A DNA stretch of 35,767 nt, taken from assembly GCA_021296515.1 (NCBI GenBank), contig JAGWAH010000007.1, forward strand, positions 61,223 through 96,989, in the 5' to 3' direction. The stretch is from Acidobacteriota bacterium. Its GTDB lineage: Bacteria; Acidobacteriota; Vicinamibacteria; Vicinamibacterales; UBA8438. The translations under genes and the position numbers were made by a program. This document shows, one piece after another, positions 27,943-35,767 of this stretch. How positions within the stretch are numbered: position 1 is the first letter of the stretch; the number at the start of each line of letters is the position of its first letter. A model generated the notes under the pieces. It was not told the origin of the DNA, did not search any database, and was given only the letters and a program-made list of their open reading frames with translations.

Positions 27943-29433
27943 TCAAGAGCCTGGCTGGACGACCTTGATGACGTCGCCGGGCAACGGCTGCTCGTTCACC
28001 GGATAGCCGTTCATGATCGCGAGCGTGGCGGCCGAGACAATCTCGTCCCCGACCCGCTGGGCGATGCGCTGCCACGTGTCCCCGTCCTGCACGTTGTAGA
28101 GCGCGAGCCGATTGGGCCGGATCCGCTCCGCCTCGTCGCGGCTGATCTGTCGAAAGGAATGCAGGCTGTCGTGGACCTCCCGCTCCACCAGCCGGTACCC
28201 TTCCGCGTCGGCGAAGGCGCCGAGCAGATAGACCGAGGAACCGGACCGGATGAAGGCCACGCGCGCGATCATGGGTCCTACCCCGCGGACATCCTGCGTG
28301 TAGGTGCCGATGTAGGCGTCCAGGCCGTTGATCTCGCTCGGCGTGCCCTGCACCTCCACGAATCCCGTTCCCGCCATCCCGCGCTCCGCGGTCCGCTGCA
28401 GGTCGTAACCGGTCTCCTCTGCAATCTGCAACAACATGTAGCGATCCTGCCCCGGTTCGCGCGCCACCACGACCTCGGCCCCGTTGTGCACCTCCCAACC
28501 GACCGGGAACTCCAATGCGAAGCGGAGGGCCGGGTGCAGGAACTCCCGGCCGCGGACGACGCCCTGCTCGGGGTTGTCGCCATGGACGATGCCTTCCACG
28601 CGGGCCAGGTACCCCGCGCGGTCGACGCGCAGCGCGGACAGGTCGCTCGTTTCCGCAAGCAGGGTCTCGACGGTGCCGGCAACGCCGCCGACCCGGTCGG
28701 CCGGCTCCGGATGGGTGGCGAGCCAGTTGGGGGTCCCACGGCGGTCGGTCGTGTCCGCGATACGCCCCAGCGTCGTCAGCATGTCGCCGACGCCGTGCGG
28801 GTCCCAGCCGGAAGCGATGGCGTACTCGGCCCCGAGGCGGTCCGCCTGCCGTTCGTCGTCGCGCCCGAATTTCAGGAACAGCAACCCCAGTCCCTGCCCG
28901 GCGGCGTCGCCGACTCCGGGTGCTCCGTACCGGGGACGCATGGCCGGAACGAAGATCTGGCCGAGCAGCAGCCCCATCTGGGCCCCGGCGGCGCGACTGT
29001 ACGCCTGCACCGAGTGGCGGGCCGTCACGTGGCCGATCTCGTGGCCCAGCACGCCGGCCAGCTCCGCCTCGTCGTTCAGGTACGCCAGCAGGCCGCGCGT
29101 CAGATAGATGTATCCACCCGGCACGGCGAACGCGTTCACGACCGGCGAATCGATCACCGTGAACTGCCACGGCAGGTCCGGGCGATGCGAGACCGCGGCC
29201 AGCTCGTTGCCGATCCTCGCGACGTACTCCTGCAGGGCCGCATCCTCGTAGACGCCCATCTCGCTGCGGATCTGCGCGTCGGCGGACCGGCCCAGATCGG
29301 CCTCCTGCGACTCGCTCATGAAGACGAGCTCGCGGCTCCCGGTGACAGGGTTCCTGGCGCAGGCCGCGGCCACTGCCGCGAGCAGAACCGCGGCGAGCAG
29401 CCGTCCGGCGCGTGACTGAAGCAGATGAGCCAT
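27943..29433 (-). CDS. M48-family metalloprotease, lipoprotein with C-terminal LysM-like domain
   Basis: A 496-residue lipoprotein (lipobox AAAC, Cys25) of the BepA/YfgC group of periplasmic zinc peptidases. The zinc site is HEIGHVTARH (His131, Glu132, His135), with the further Glu ligand in RDDERQADRLG (Glu194 region). NPVTGSRELVFMSESQEADLGRS marks the N-terminus of this family. A beta-rich middle domain and a C-terminal LysM-like segment (VQDGDTWQRIAQRVGD, then LPGDVIKVV) follow. The function by family is outer-membrane or periplasmic protein quality control. ATG 29433 has GGAGGTG eight bases upstream, which decides the start. It is followed by the HNH gene. Confidence 0.93.
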   Translation of the reverse strand: MAHLLQSRAGRLLAAVLLAAVAAACARNPVTGSRELVFMSESQEADLGRSADAQIRSEMGVYEDAALQEYVARIGNELAAVSHRPDLPWQFTVIDSPVVNAFAVPGGYIYLTRGLLAYLNDEAELAGVLGHEIGHVTARHSVQAYSRAAGAQMGLLLGQIFVPAMRPRYGAPGVGDAAGQGLGLLFLKFGRDDERQADRLGAEYAIASGWDPHGVGDMLTTLGRIADTTDRRGTPNWLATHPEPADRVGGVAGTVETLLAETSDLSALRVDRAGYLARVEGIVHGDNPEQGVVRGREFLHPALRFALEFPVGWEVHNGAEVVVAREPGQDRYMLLQIAEETGYDLQRTAERGMAGTGFVEVQGTPSEINGLDAYIGTYTQDVRGVGPMIARVAFIRSGSSVYLLGAFADAEGYRLVEREVHDSLHSFRQISRDEAERIRPNRLALYNVQDGDTWQRIAQRVGDEIVSAATLAIMNGYPVNEQPLPGDVIKVVQPGS

Positions 29434-29555
29434 GCCGTCCACCTCCGCGAGGCGTGGAAATCCGGGAGCGGTGCGCGAGCTCCGGACCGGGCACCGTCCT
29501 TCGCACCAGCGTACCACGGGCGGCCGGGACCCGGCGGCCGGCCGCGGTGCCGGGA

Positions 29556-30443
29556 TCAGGCTACCGGCACGTGCAGGTGGTCCAACGCCCGGCGGATCTC
29601 CCCGGTCGCGCCCTCGCTTGCAGGGCGGAGCGGGGGGCAGGGATCGCCGCCGGTGAAACCGAGCAGCGAGACGGCCGCCTTGAGGCCCGGCACGCCGTAC
29701 CTCGACGTCACCAGGCCCGCGAGCGGCGTCAGGCGACGCTGCAGATCGCGCGCCTCGTCGAGGCGGCCGGCACGGACCAGGTCGTACAGATCGACGCACA
29801 GGTCGGGCACGACCGAGGCGAGAGCCAGAATCCCGCCGGCGGCGCCCACCAGCAGGCTGGCATAGAACACCGGCGCCGACCCCGCCATGACCGCGAAATC
29901 GTCCGGCGTGCCGTCGATGAGCGCGGTCAGGAGCTTGAGGTCGCTCCCCGACTCCTTCAGACCGATGATGTTCGGGTGCTCGGCCAGCCTCGCCACGGCG
30001 TCCACGCCGAGTGTGACGCCGGTCAGCGCCGTGTAGTTGTAGAGCACCACCGGAACCGGCGACGCATCCGCCACCGCAACGTAGTGCGCCACGAACGCGT
30101 CCGACGTCAGCAGCGGCTTGAAGTACGAAGGGGTTCGGACCAGCACCGCGTCGGCCCCCAGGTCGGCCGCGCGCCGCGAGGCACCGATCGCTGCGGCGGT
30201 CGACTCGCGTCCGGTGCCGGCGAGGCAGAGGCGGCCGCTCGGCACGGCATCGCGCGCGGCCGCGATCGCCGCGTCCGATTCCGTTTCGTCGATCAGCGGC
30301 GCCTCGCCATTCGAGCCGAGCACCACGACGCCGCGGATGCGGGTCGCCATCCAGCGCTCGACGTTCGACGCCATCGCCGCGACGTCGACGCGGCCGTCCT
30401 TGAAGGGGGTAGGAATGGGCGGAAACACACCATCGATATGCAC
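29556..30443 (-). CDS. DHDPS-superfamily aldolase, HOGA-like (4-hydroxy-2-oxoglutarate aldolase type)
   Basis: A 295-residue (beta/alpha)8 aldolase of the DapA/NAL superfamily. Schiff-base Lys163 (GLKESGSD) and Tyr135 (VVLYNYTALTG) are conserved. The nucleotide-binding GTTGE of DapA is here GSNGE (Ser44, Asn45), and the Arg that DapA uses to hold the substrate carboxylate (Arg138 in E. coli) is replaced by Leu140. GSNGE, Lys163-x-Ser165 and the AGSA and GVPGLK blocks match the human HOGA1 pattern instead. It is therefore probably not the lysine-pathway DapA, even though lysA is in the window. The start is GTG with no Shine-Dalgarno. It lies between the DUF5916 and M48 genes. Confidence 0.82.
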   Translation of the reverse strand: MHIDGVFPPIPTPFKDGRVDVAAMASNVERWMATRIRGVVVLGSNGEAPLIDETESDAAIAAARDAVPSGRLCLAGTGRESTAAAIGASRRAADLGADAVLVRTPSYFKPLLTSDAFVAHYVAVADASPVPVVLYNYTALTGVTLGVDAVARLAEHPNIIGLKESGSDLKLLTALIDGTPDDFAVMAGSAPVFYASLLVGAAGGILALASVVPDLCVDLYDLVRAGRLDEARDLQRRLTPLAGLVTSRYGVPGLKAAVSLLGFTGGDPCPPLRPASEGATGEIRRALDHLHVPVA

Positions 30444-30511
30444 GGGTGGTGTTGTAGCCGCGCCGCCGGACCGTGTCAAGCACGGATCGCGCGCGACCGC
30501 AGGTGGCGCAC

Positions 30512-32869
30512 TCAGCGCAGAATGTCGAACAGGTAGCTGTACTTCACCGTCAGGCTGCGGCCGGACCTGATGATGAAGTCGCCGCGTTCGAGGCCCAGCG
30601 GCTGGATGTCGTTGTACACGACGAACAGCCCGGTGTTGGCGTCCGACAGCAGGCCGAACCGCAGGTTCGAGGACCAGAGATTGGCGCGGTCGTTGTACTG
30701 CACGAGCGCCTGGAGGAACATGCGGGTGGTGAAAGAATAGGACGTCCGCAGGCGGATCAGGTTGGTCGTGAAGTGCCCGAGCGGCAGGTCCAGGTCGTTG
30801 TAGCTCCACTCGAGCATCGCGTTGAACGTCTCGCCGGAGCGCGCGGCGATCGACGGGGTGATGGTGACGCGGTGACCGCCGAAGAGCCCCCCGACGATGG
30901 CGTTGAAGTTGCCGCTCACCGGCGCGCCGAGGTTCGTGTTCCCGGCGATCTGCGCCTCGCTGTGATCGTACCGCCCGGGCGGCACGATGACCCCCGGGAA
31001 GATCTCGAACGGCTCGAAGACCCCTTCCCGCGTGACGTTCACGCCGGTGTGGATCTCGTAGCCGTTGCGCCACTCGATGTGGTTGTCGATGTGGGTGAAC
31101 TGCGTCTCCTGCCAACCGGTGTCGAAGTCGAAGATGGTGAAGTGGGAGATGTGGGGACGGAACTCGTGGACGCCCCAGAAGTCGTCGGGCCGCAGGGTCG
31201 AGAACACGCTGGTGTTCATCCGGCGGTAGCTCCGGCGGGCGAGGAACCCGACCTCGGGGTTGAAGTCGGGCGCGACCTCGGTAAAGCCGAGACTCAGACG
31301 CAGGGCCTGCGACTGGTGCTGCGCGCTGAAGGCGTAGGCGTGGTTGTCGTCCCCCGGCCGCCCGGGGCTGTCGGTCTGCGAGACGAATCCGGAGAGGGTG
31401 CCGCCCTCGCCGATGCCCCAGCGGCCGTCGAGCGCGTAGGCCCGGTTGTAGTCCTGATCCCCCGCCAGCGCCCCGCTGGCCTGGCGGTTGACGAACATCG
31501 CGCCGACGTTGGAACGGTTCGCCAGATCCTGGCGGACGCGGCCCACCGTGAAGTTCTGCTGCGGCGTGCCGGTCGAGTCGACGGCGCCGGTCTGCATGTT
31601 CAGGAAGCCGACGTTGGTGTTGTTCCCGACCCTGCCCGAGAGCCGCCCGCCGCCGAGAAGGGGAATCTGCTCGCCGCTCTCGCCGAGGCCGATGCGCCGG
31701 CTGAAGAAGATGTCGACGGCCCCGGACTGGCCCACCGAGAACAGCCCCGCGTTCTCCAGAAAGAAGGGCCGCTTCTCGGGGAAGAACAGCGTGAACCGGT
31801 CGAGGTTGACCTGCTCGTCGTCCACCTCCACTTGCGCGAAGTCCGTGTTGATGGTGGCGTCGAGGGTCATGCTCGGGGTGATGCTGTACTTCAGATCGCC
31901 GCCGACGGCGCCGGTGCGGTCGGTGCGCCGCACCTCGCTGCTGTAGGCCGCGTCCCCGAGGACGTACGGCATCAACTGCAGGTTCCGCTGAGCCGGAACG
32001 CTGAGACCCTGGAGCTCGCCGGCCAGCGTCAGCCGGTTCAGGGTGAACTGCCGCGGCAACGGCGACCAGTAGGCCTGCTCGTTGTTGAAGCGGATGTTGC
32101 GCTGGAAGTTCATGCCCCAGGTCTGCACGTCGGTGGGTGGATAGCGCAGCGTGCGGAACGGGATGGCGATTTCGGCCGTCCAGCCGACGTCGGTGATGCT
32201 CGTGGCCACCTGCCACGCGCCGTCCCAGTTCACGTTCAGGCCGCCCCCGGATCCGCGCTGCTGCCGGCTGTTGCTCGGCCGTCCGCTCCCGCCGCCACCG
32301 AAACGACCGCTCCCCTGCCCTTCGTTCGTCAGTTGCCCGTCGTACTCGACGCCGGCCGGATTGGTCCCGAAGACGAAGCCGTTCAGGCCGTCGTGGTAGG
32401 TGTCGAGGATGAGCCGGAAGCTGTCGGTCTCGGTCAGGTCGGAGTCGCGGCGGCTGTCGGCCACGATGATCGTGGACGGGTCGTCCGTATAGCAGACGAC
32501 GCCGAAATACAGCGTGTCCTCCGTGTAGACGATGCGCACCTCGGTCCGCTCCGAGGCGGGCCGCCCCTCGAAAGGGCGGCTCTGCACGAAGCCGGTCGCC
32601 AGCCGCGCGTCCTCGTAGGCCGGGTCGGCGAGCACATCGCCGTCGACCGCCGGCGCCTCCCCGACGCGCAGCGCGAACGCGATCGGCGCGCCGGCCGCGG
32701 TGAGCGCGCGAGCCTCGAGGGCGGAGAACGTCTGCGCGCCGGCCTCCGCCGGCTCGCCGCCGCCGTTGCCGTTGGTCGACTGCGCGGCCGCCCCCGCAGG
32801 CAGCCCGGCGGCCAGAATCACGACGGCGATGGAGCGGCCGATGCGGAGCCGGTTCTGGAGATTGCTCAT
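30512..32869 (-). CDS. DUF5916 outer-membrane barrel protein with CBM9-like domain
   Basis: A 785-residue exported protein. A signal peptide (MSNLQNRLRIGRSIAVVILAAGLPAGAAAQ) is followed by a carbohydrate-binding family 9-like domain (about residues 65-275, AFALRVGEAPAVDGDVLADPAY, TEVRIVYTEDTLYFGVVCYTDDP, GWTAEIAIPFRTLRY). The rest is the DUF5916 domain, with amphipathic beta strands typical of an outer-membrane barrel (TDFAQVEVDDEQVNLDRFTLFFPEKRPFFLENAG, SFFTRMFLQALVQYNDR-like strands) and an aromatic end (YSYLFDILR). A Gly/Ser/Arg/Gln-rich loop (about residues 185-210) breaks the first domain. The ligand is unknown. A possible -10 (TAGAAT) lies about 30 bases upstream of the ATG. Confidence 0.9.
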   Translation of the reverse strand: MSNLQNRLRIGRSIAVVILAAGLPAGAAAQSTNGNGGGEPAEAGAQTFSALEARALTAAGAPIAFALRVGEAPAVDGDVLADPAYEDARLATGFVQSRPFEGRPASERTEVRIVYTEDTLYFGVVCYTDDPSTIIVADSRRDSDLTETDSFRLILDTYHDGLNGFVFGTNPAGVEYDGQLTNEGQGSGRFGGGGSGRPSNSRQQRGSGGGLNVNWDGAWQVATSITDVGWTAEIAIPFRTLRYPPTDVQTWGMNFQRNIRFNNEQAYWSPLPRQFTLNRLTLAGELQGLSVPAQRNLQLMPYVLGDAAYSSEVRRTDRTGAVGGDLKYSITPSMTLDATINTDFAQVEVDDEQVNLDRFTLFFPEKRPFFLENAGLFSVGQSGAVDIFFSRRIGLGESGEQIPLLGGGRLSGRVGNNTNVGFLNMQTGAVDSTGTPQQNFTVGRVRQDLANRSNVGAMFVNRQASGALAGDQDYNRAYALDGRWGIGEGGTLSGFVSQTDSPGRPGDDNHAYAFSAQHQSQALRLSLGFTEVAPDFNPEVGFLARRSYRRMNTSVFSTLRPDDFWGVHEFRPHISHFTIFDFDTGWQETQFTHIDNHIEWRNGYEIHTGVNVTREGVFEPFEIFPGVIVPPGRYDHSEAQIAGNTNLGAPVSGNFNAIVGGLFGGHRVTITPSIAARSGETFNAMLEWSYNDLDLPLGHFTTNLIRLRTSYSFTTRMFLQALVQYNDRANLWSSNLRFGLLSDANTGLFVVYNDIQPLGLERGDFIIRSGRSLTVKYSYLFDILR

Positions 32870-33016
32870 GAGCTGCGTGCCTTCGAGGAGAAAAGCTGAA
32901 TTCTAGTCGTCTTCGACGGCTTCCGGGGCCGGACCGTTTACGGCTGCCCCAATCGCTGCGCCTTCGGACGGACCAATCCGAACCTCGCCGGCCGGCGCCC
33001 GACGCGTTCGATCTCC

Positions 33017-33046
33017 TTGACCGGACCTCCATCTTCCGCGCAACAT
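33017..33046 (+). promoter_or_regulatory. Weak promoter candidate for xth in the divergent gap
   Basis: TTGACC (33017-33022) and CAACAT (33041-33046) are 18 bases apart, 40 bases before the xth ATG. The -10 is poor. The remainder of the gap 32870-33085 shows only the TAGAAT hexamer (32900-32905, minus strand) for the DUF5916 gene. Confidence 0.22.
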
Positions 33047-33085
33047 CGTGGCCTTCGACGTGGAGCCGGATCGAATCGTGACGCC

Positions 33086-33859
33086 ATGCGCATCGTGAGC
33101 TGGAACGTCAACGGCCTGCGGGCCTGCGCCCGAAAAGGCTTCCTCCGCTTCCTGGACGACTCCGAGGCCGACATCGTCGGGATCCAGGAGGTACGCGCCT
33201 TCGAGCACCAGCTCGAGCCGTCCTTGCGCGCGCCGCCGGGCTGGCACGCGACGTTCTCCCCCGCCGAGCGGGCCGGCTACAGCGGGGTCGCGATCTACTC
33301 CCGCGAGCCACCCGACCGCGTCGAGACCTCCCTCGACGAGCCGCGCTTCGATGCCGAGGGCCGCCTGGTCATCGCCCGGTTCGGACGGCTCGCCGTGGCG
33401 TCGGTCTACTTTCCCAAGGGCAGCGGCAGAGACCGGGACAACCGCCGCGTGCCGTACAAGCTCGACTTCTACGCCGCGCTCTTCGATCGCCTGCAACTGC
33501 TGCGGCGCCGCGGGCCTGTGTTCGTCGCCGGCGACTACAACACGGCGCGCGAGCCGGTCGATCTCGCGCGGCCCGCCGCCAACACGAGAACCAGCGGCTT
33601 CCTGCCGGAGGAGCGGGCGGAGTTGACGCGCTGGATCGACGCCGGCTGGGTGGACACGTTCCGCGCCCTCCATCCGGGCGAGGCGGGCCACTACACGTGG
33701 TGGCGGCAGTGGGGCGGCGCCCGCGAGAACAACGTCGGGTGGCGCATCGACTACGTCCTGGCTTCGCCGTCCGCTGCGCGGCGGGTGACCTCTGCCTTCA
33801 TCCGGCCCGAGGTGACCGGATCCGATCATTGCCCGGTAGGGGTCGATCTGACTCTCTGA
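33086..33859 (+). CDS. xth: Exodeoxyribonuclease III
   Basis: A 257-residue AP endonuclease/3'-5' exonuclease of base excision repair. MRIVSWNVNGLRACARKG starts the protein. Catalytic motifs are DIVGIQEVRA (Glu), VASVYFPKG (Tyr), FVAGDYNTA (Asp and Asn), GWRIDYVLAS (Asp) and GSDHCPVGVDL (Asp, His). The length agrees with the family. The open frame extends 23 codons upstream, but ATG 33086 gives the usual N-terminus. It is divergent from the DUF5916 gene; the 29-bp repeats begin 12 bases after its stop. Confidence 0.95.
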   Translation: MRIVSWNVNGLRACARKGFLRFLDDSEADIVGIQEVRAFEHQLEPSLRAPPGWHATFSPAERAGYSGVAIYSREPPDRVETSLDEPRFDAEGRLVIARFGRLAVASVYFPKGSGRDRDNRRVPYKLDFYAALFDRLQLLRRRGPVFVAGDYNTAREPVDLARPAANTRTSGFLPEERAELTRWIDAGWVDTFRALHPGEAGHYTWWRQWGGARENNVGWRIDYVLASPSAARRVTSAFIRPEVTGSDHCPVGVDLTL

Positions 33860-33870
33860 CCTGGAGGCGG

Positions 33871-33899
33871 ATCCGCACGCGGGCGCGCCGGGGGACGTC
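33871..33899 (+). repeat. 29-bp direct repeat, copy 1
   Basis: A perfect 29-bp repeat whose second copy is at 33932-33960; 32 bases separate them. It contains the palindrome GGCGCGCC and ends with GACGTC. It sits between xth and the metal-associated gene. Confidence 0.9.
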
Positions 33900-33931
33900 C
33901 GTGACAGATGCCGGGCCGCCGGTCGTGTCGA

Positions 33932-33960
33932 ATCCGCACGCGGGCGCGCCGGGGGACGTC
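33932..33960 (+). repeat. 29-bp direct repeat, copy 2
   Basis: Identical at all 29 positions to 33871-33899. The bases flanking the two copies differ. No third copy follows, and no leader or cas gene is visible. It ends 70 bases before the candidate -35 of the following gene. Confidence 0.9.
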
Positions 33961-34030
33961 TCCCCTGCCGCGCAGGCCCGTCGGCGGGCAACACGTCAGA
34001 CAAACTTCAGAAACCGCGGCCCGCCCGCCC

Positions 34031-34059
34031 TTGCCGCCTCGCACGGTCTCCGCTATCGT
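34031..34059 (+). promoter_or_regulatory. Candidate promoter of the metal-associated gene
   Basis: TTGCCG (34031-34036) and TATCGT (34054-34059) are exactly 17 bases apart. The predicted mRNA would begin near 34066, with AGGAGG (34077-34082) and ATG 34087 following at normal spacing. Confidence 0.42.
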
Positions 34060-34086
34060 GGAAGCTCGATGGTCAAAGGAGGACCC

Positions 34087-34374
34087 ATGCACACAGGGCT
34101 CGCGCGACGTAGCCCTGGCTGGCGCATCCGGATCGCCGTTCTGGCGATAGCGCTGGTCGGTGCTGCATCCACCGCGGCCGTCTGGCACGATGAGCACGCA
34201 GACGACCAGGACTGCACGGTCTGCCAGCTCCGACACCAGCCCGCCGCCGCACTTTCCGAATCCGTGCAAGTCGGGTTCGCGGACGTCCCGGAGCCGTTCG
34301 AGCCGGCTCCTGCCGCCGAATGGATCGCATCCGGACACACCCCCCGCCTCCCGGCCCGCGCCCCGCCCGCCTAG
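34087..34374 (+). CDS. Small membrane-anchored His/Cys protein upstream of a TonB receptor
   Basis: A 95-residue protein. A basic N-terminus precedes one hydrophobic segment (IRIAVLAIALVGAASTAAV, about residues 14-32), either a signal peptide or an anchor. Right after it comes HDEHADDQDCTVCQLRHQ, with two or three histidines and a CxxC pair, a likely metal-binding site. The rest is Pro/Ala-rich. The layout recalls DUF2946-type small proteins found beside TonB-dependent metal receptors, but I cannot assign that family firmly. ATG 34087 is decided by AAAGGAGG four bases upstream; the ATG at 34069 is rejected. The receptor gene begins 235 bases downstream; that gap shows nothing else. Confidence 0.75.
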   Translation: MHTGLARRSPGWRIRIAVLAIALVGAASTAAVWHDEHADDQDCTVCQLRHQPAAALSESVQVGFADVPEPFEPAPAAEWIASGHTPRLPARAPPA

Positions 34375-34609
34375 TTCCAGTTCCGCGCTGATCGTCGTCC
34401 GTCGTCTCGCGAGCGCCGTCGAGCCGGCGCGCGCCCGAGGTGCACATCCCGTGCGCCGCGGGAAGAGCGCCGCGCCTCCCGGAACAGCGATGCGGTGCAG
34501 GAAGCTCCGGCTCCCGACGCCGTACCGACGGGTTCCCCGCATGCGTGGCCAATCGCACGGGGAGAAAGACACGGTTCACGAAGAGTTGGGAACTCGGGAA
34601 GGGGAATCG

Positions 34610-35767
34610 ATGTACCGATTGATCGCTGCAGGCTTCGCGGCGGCAGCTACTCTGGCCGCCGGCACTACTACCACGCTCATGGCCCAGGAGGCCGGCGCCG
34701 TCCGCGGCACGGTGACGTTGGAGGAGAACGGGGGGCCCGTCCATGGCGCGGTGATCCTCGTGGTCGGCTCGGGCGCGTTCGCGCTGACCGACGAGCAGGG
34801 AATGTTCGAGATCGACAACATACCGGCCGGCTCGTACGAGGTCCTCGCGCAGCGCGAGCACCTGACCGCGGGCCGCCAGACGGTGACCGTCGAACCCGGT
34901 GGGGCGGCGACGGTGGACTTCGTGCTCGGGCTCTCCCCCGTCCACGAGGACGTGACCGTCACCGCCTCGGTGGGCGGCACCGAAACGACGTTCGAGGCGT
35001 TCAACGCGGTCACCACCCTGGACTCGTTCGACATCACCAGGGAGTCGGCCGGCAGCCTCGGCGACGCGCTCCGGAACGAGCCCGGGATCGCGAGCCGCAG
35101 CTTCGGCCCCGGGTCGAGCCGGCCGATCATCCGCGGCTTCGACGGGGACCGCGTGCTCATTCTCGAGGACGGGCTCCGCACCGGCGACCTGTCCAGCCAG
35201 TCGGGCGACCACGGCGTGACGATCGACCCGAACGGCGCCGAGCGGATCGAGATCGTGCGCGGACCGGCAACCCTGCTCTACGGGTCGAACGCGGTCGGCG
35301 GGCTCGTCAACGTCATCACGCCGCACGAGAGCTACCGCGAGTCGCTCTTCGACGGCGCTCGGGCGCAGTTCGGCACCAACGTCGGCAGCGCGAACGCCGA
35401 GGCGGGCACCACCGCCAGCCTGCAGTACTCGCAGAACAACGTGCTGGTCTGGGGCGGCGGGAGCATGCGGCGGACGGACGACTGGGAGCCGTCGAGAACT
35501 CCGCCTCCGAGCTGACGAACGCGCGGGCCGGCCTCGGCTGGTTCGGCGACCGGTTCTTCGCCAGTAGCGGGTTCACGCTGGAGGACGGCCGCTACGGGGT
35601 GCCCTTCGCGGACGAGTTCCACCAGGCGCACGGCGTGCACGGGGCGGATGCCGGGGAGACGGAGATCGACATCGCGTCGCGCCGCCGCGTCGGGCGCTTC
35701 GACATGGGCCTCCGCAACCTCGCCAACACCGTGATCGAGGGCGTGCGCGTGGCCCTGAACGTCATCG
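34610..35767 (+). CDS. TonB-dependent receptor with carboxypeptidase-regulatory-like N-domain (frameshifted, cut by window edge)
   Basis: The N-terminal part of an outer-membrane TonB-dependent transporter. ATG 34610 follows GGAAGGGGA; a signal peptide (MYRLIAAGFAAAATLAAG, cleaved near LMAQEA) leads to a carboxypeptidase-regulatory-like domain (VRGTVTLEENGGPVHGAVI, about residues 29-108). The plug domain has SLGDALRNEPGI, RPIIRGFDGDRVLILEDGLRTGD and GAERIEIVRGPATLLYGSNAVGGLVNVI. The reading frame is lost at about 35490: in frame it ends at TGA 35513. The protein continues from GTC 35491 as VENSASELTNARAGLGWFGDRFF in another phase to the window end. After VPFADEFHQAHGVHGADAGETEID the barrel continues. 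The net shift fits a deletion of 3n+1 bases. A His-containing loop (HQAHGVH) and the preceding gene suggest a metal ligand. Confidence 0.85.

Noticed and set aside
27299-29506. HNH gene starting further upstream inside the M48 gene
   Set aside because: The upstream extension has no domain and overlaps the M48 gene in another frame. The domain begins at 27856.
29521-29555. Intrinsic terminator after the HOGA-like gene
   Set aside because: GCCGG and CCGGC can pair around GAC, but there is no T-run after it on the minus strand.
29556-30443. Naming the aldolase dapA
   Set aside because: The Arg that DapA needs is Leu here and the motif is GSNGE, so the name would mislead.
29556-33032. Very long minus-strand open frame covering the HOGA-like gene and the DUF5916 region
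   Set aside because: Only its last 295 codons are the aldolase. The rest is out of frame with the DUF5916 gene and has the arginine-rich composition of GC-rich shadow frames.
33871-33960. CRISPR array
   Set aside because: Only two repeats and one gap, no third copy, no leader and no cas genes in the window. Reported as a direct repeat instead.

Overview
This window is a GC-rich bacterial chromosome segment (about 70% G+C by eye) with dense gene packing, many GTG starts and frequent 4-bp stop/start overlaps. The organism is a diderm: it has lpxC, lipoproteins, an outer-membrane DUF5916 barrel and a TonB-dependent receptor. The gene set (dprA-topA-trmFO-xerC with hslV nearby, ECF sigma/anti-sigma modules, a DUF5916 protein, a TonB receptor with a carboxypeptidase-regulatory-like N-domain) fits Acidobacteriota best, perhaps class Vicinamibacteria. 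That placement is inference. There are no rRNA or tRNA genes, no IS elements and no cas genes.

Left part (1-13.9 kb, mostly minus strand). Reading leftwards from 13.9 kb, dprA, topA, trmFO and xerC form the cluster that in many bacteria continues directly into hslV-hslU. Here xerC and hslV are separated by about 7.3 kb. That interval holds a frameshifted ABC-F ATPase (plus strand), a vapBC toxin-antitoxin pair, an ECF sigma factor with its zinc-finger anti-sigma factor, an unknown secreted protein, an unknown lipoprotein, and an APC-family permease whose stop codon overlaps the hslV start.

Middle part (14-22.1 kb, mostly plus strand). A TPR protein and a lipoprotein overlap each other. They are followed by the ribosome/GTPase block rplU-rpmA-obg-nadD-rsfS, with 4-bp overlaps at obg/nadD and nadD/rsfS, and then a ComF-type phosphoribosyltransferase. 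The comF 3' end runs 137 bp into the oppositely oriented tmk. lysA and tmk lie on the minus strand behind a near-consensus promoter. Divergent from lysA is a second ECF sigma gene followed by a STAS-domain protein and a small unrecognised helical protein, probably one transcription unit.

Right part (22.1-35.8 kb). On the minus strand lie lpxC (lipid A synthesis), uvrA (excision repair), an IPT/NHL beta-propeller protein, an HNH nuclease, an M48 metalloprotease lipoprotein, a DHDPS-superfamily aldolase whose active site matches 4-hydroxy-2-oxoglutarate aldolase rather than DapA, and a DUF5916 outer-membrane protein. On the plus strand are exonuclease III, a pair of perfect 29-bp direct repeats, a small His/Cys-rich membrane-anchored protein and the start of a TonB-dependent receptor, which also carries a frameshift and runs off the window.

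Most of the window is housekeeping. The points most worth attention are the split hslV cluster, the ECF-STAS-helical trio, the sigma gene with an RpoE-like promoter of its own, the metal-uptake-like locus with the 29-bp repeats, and the two frameshifts, which may be assembly errors.
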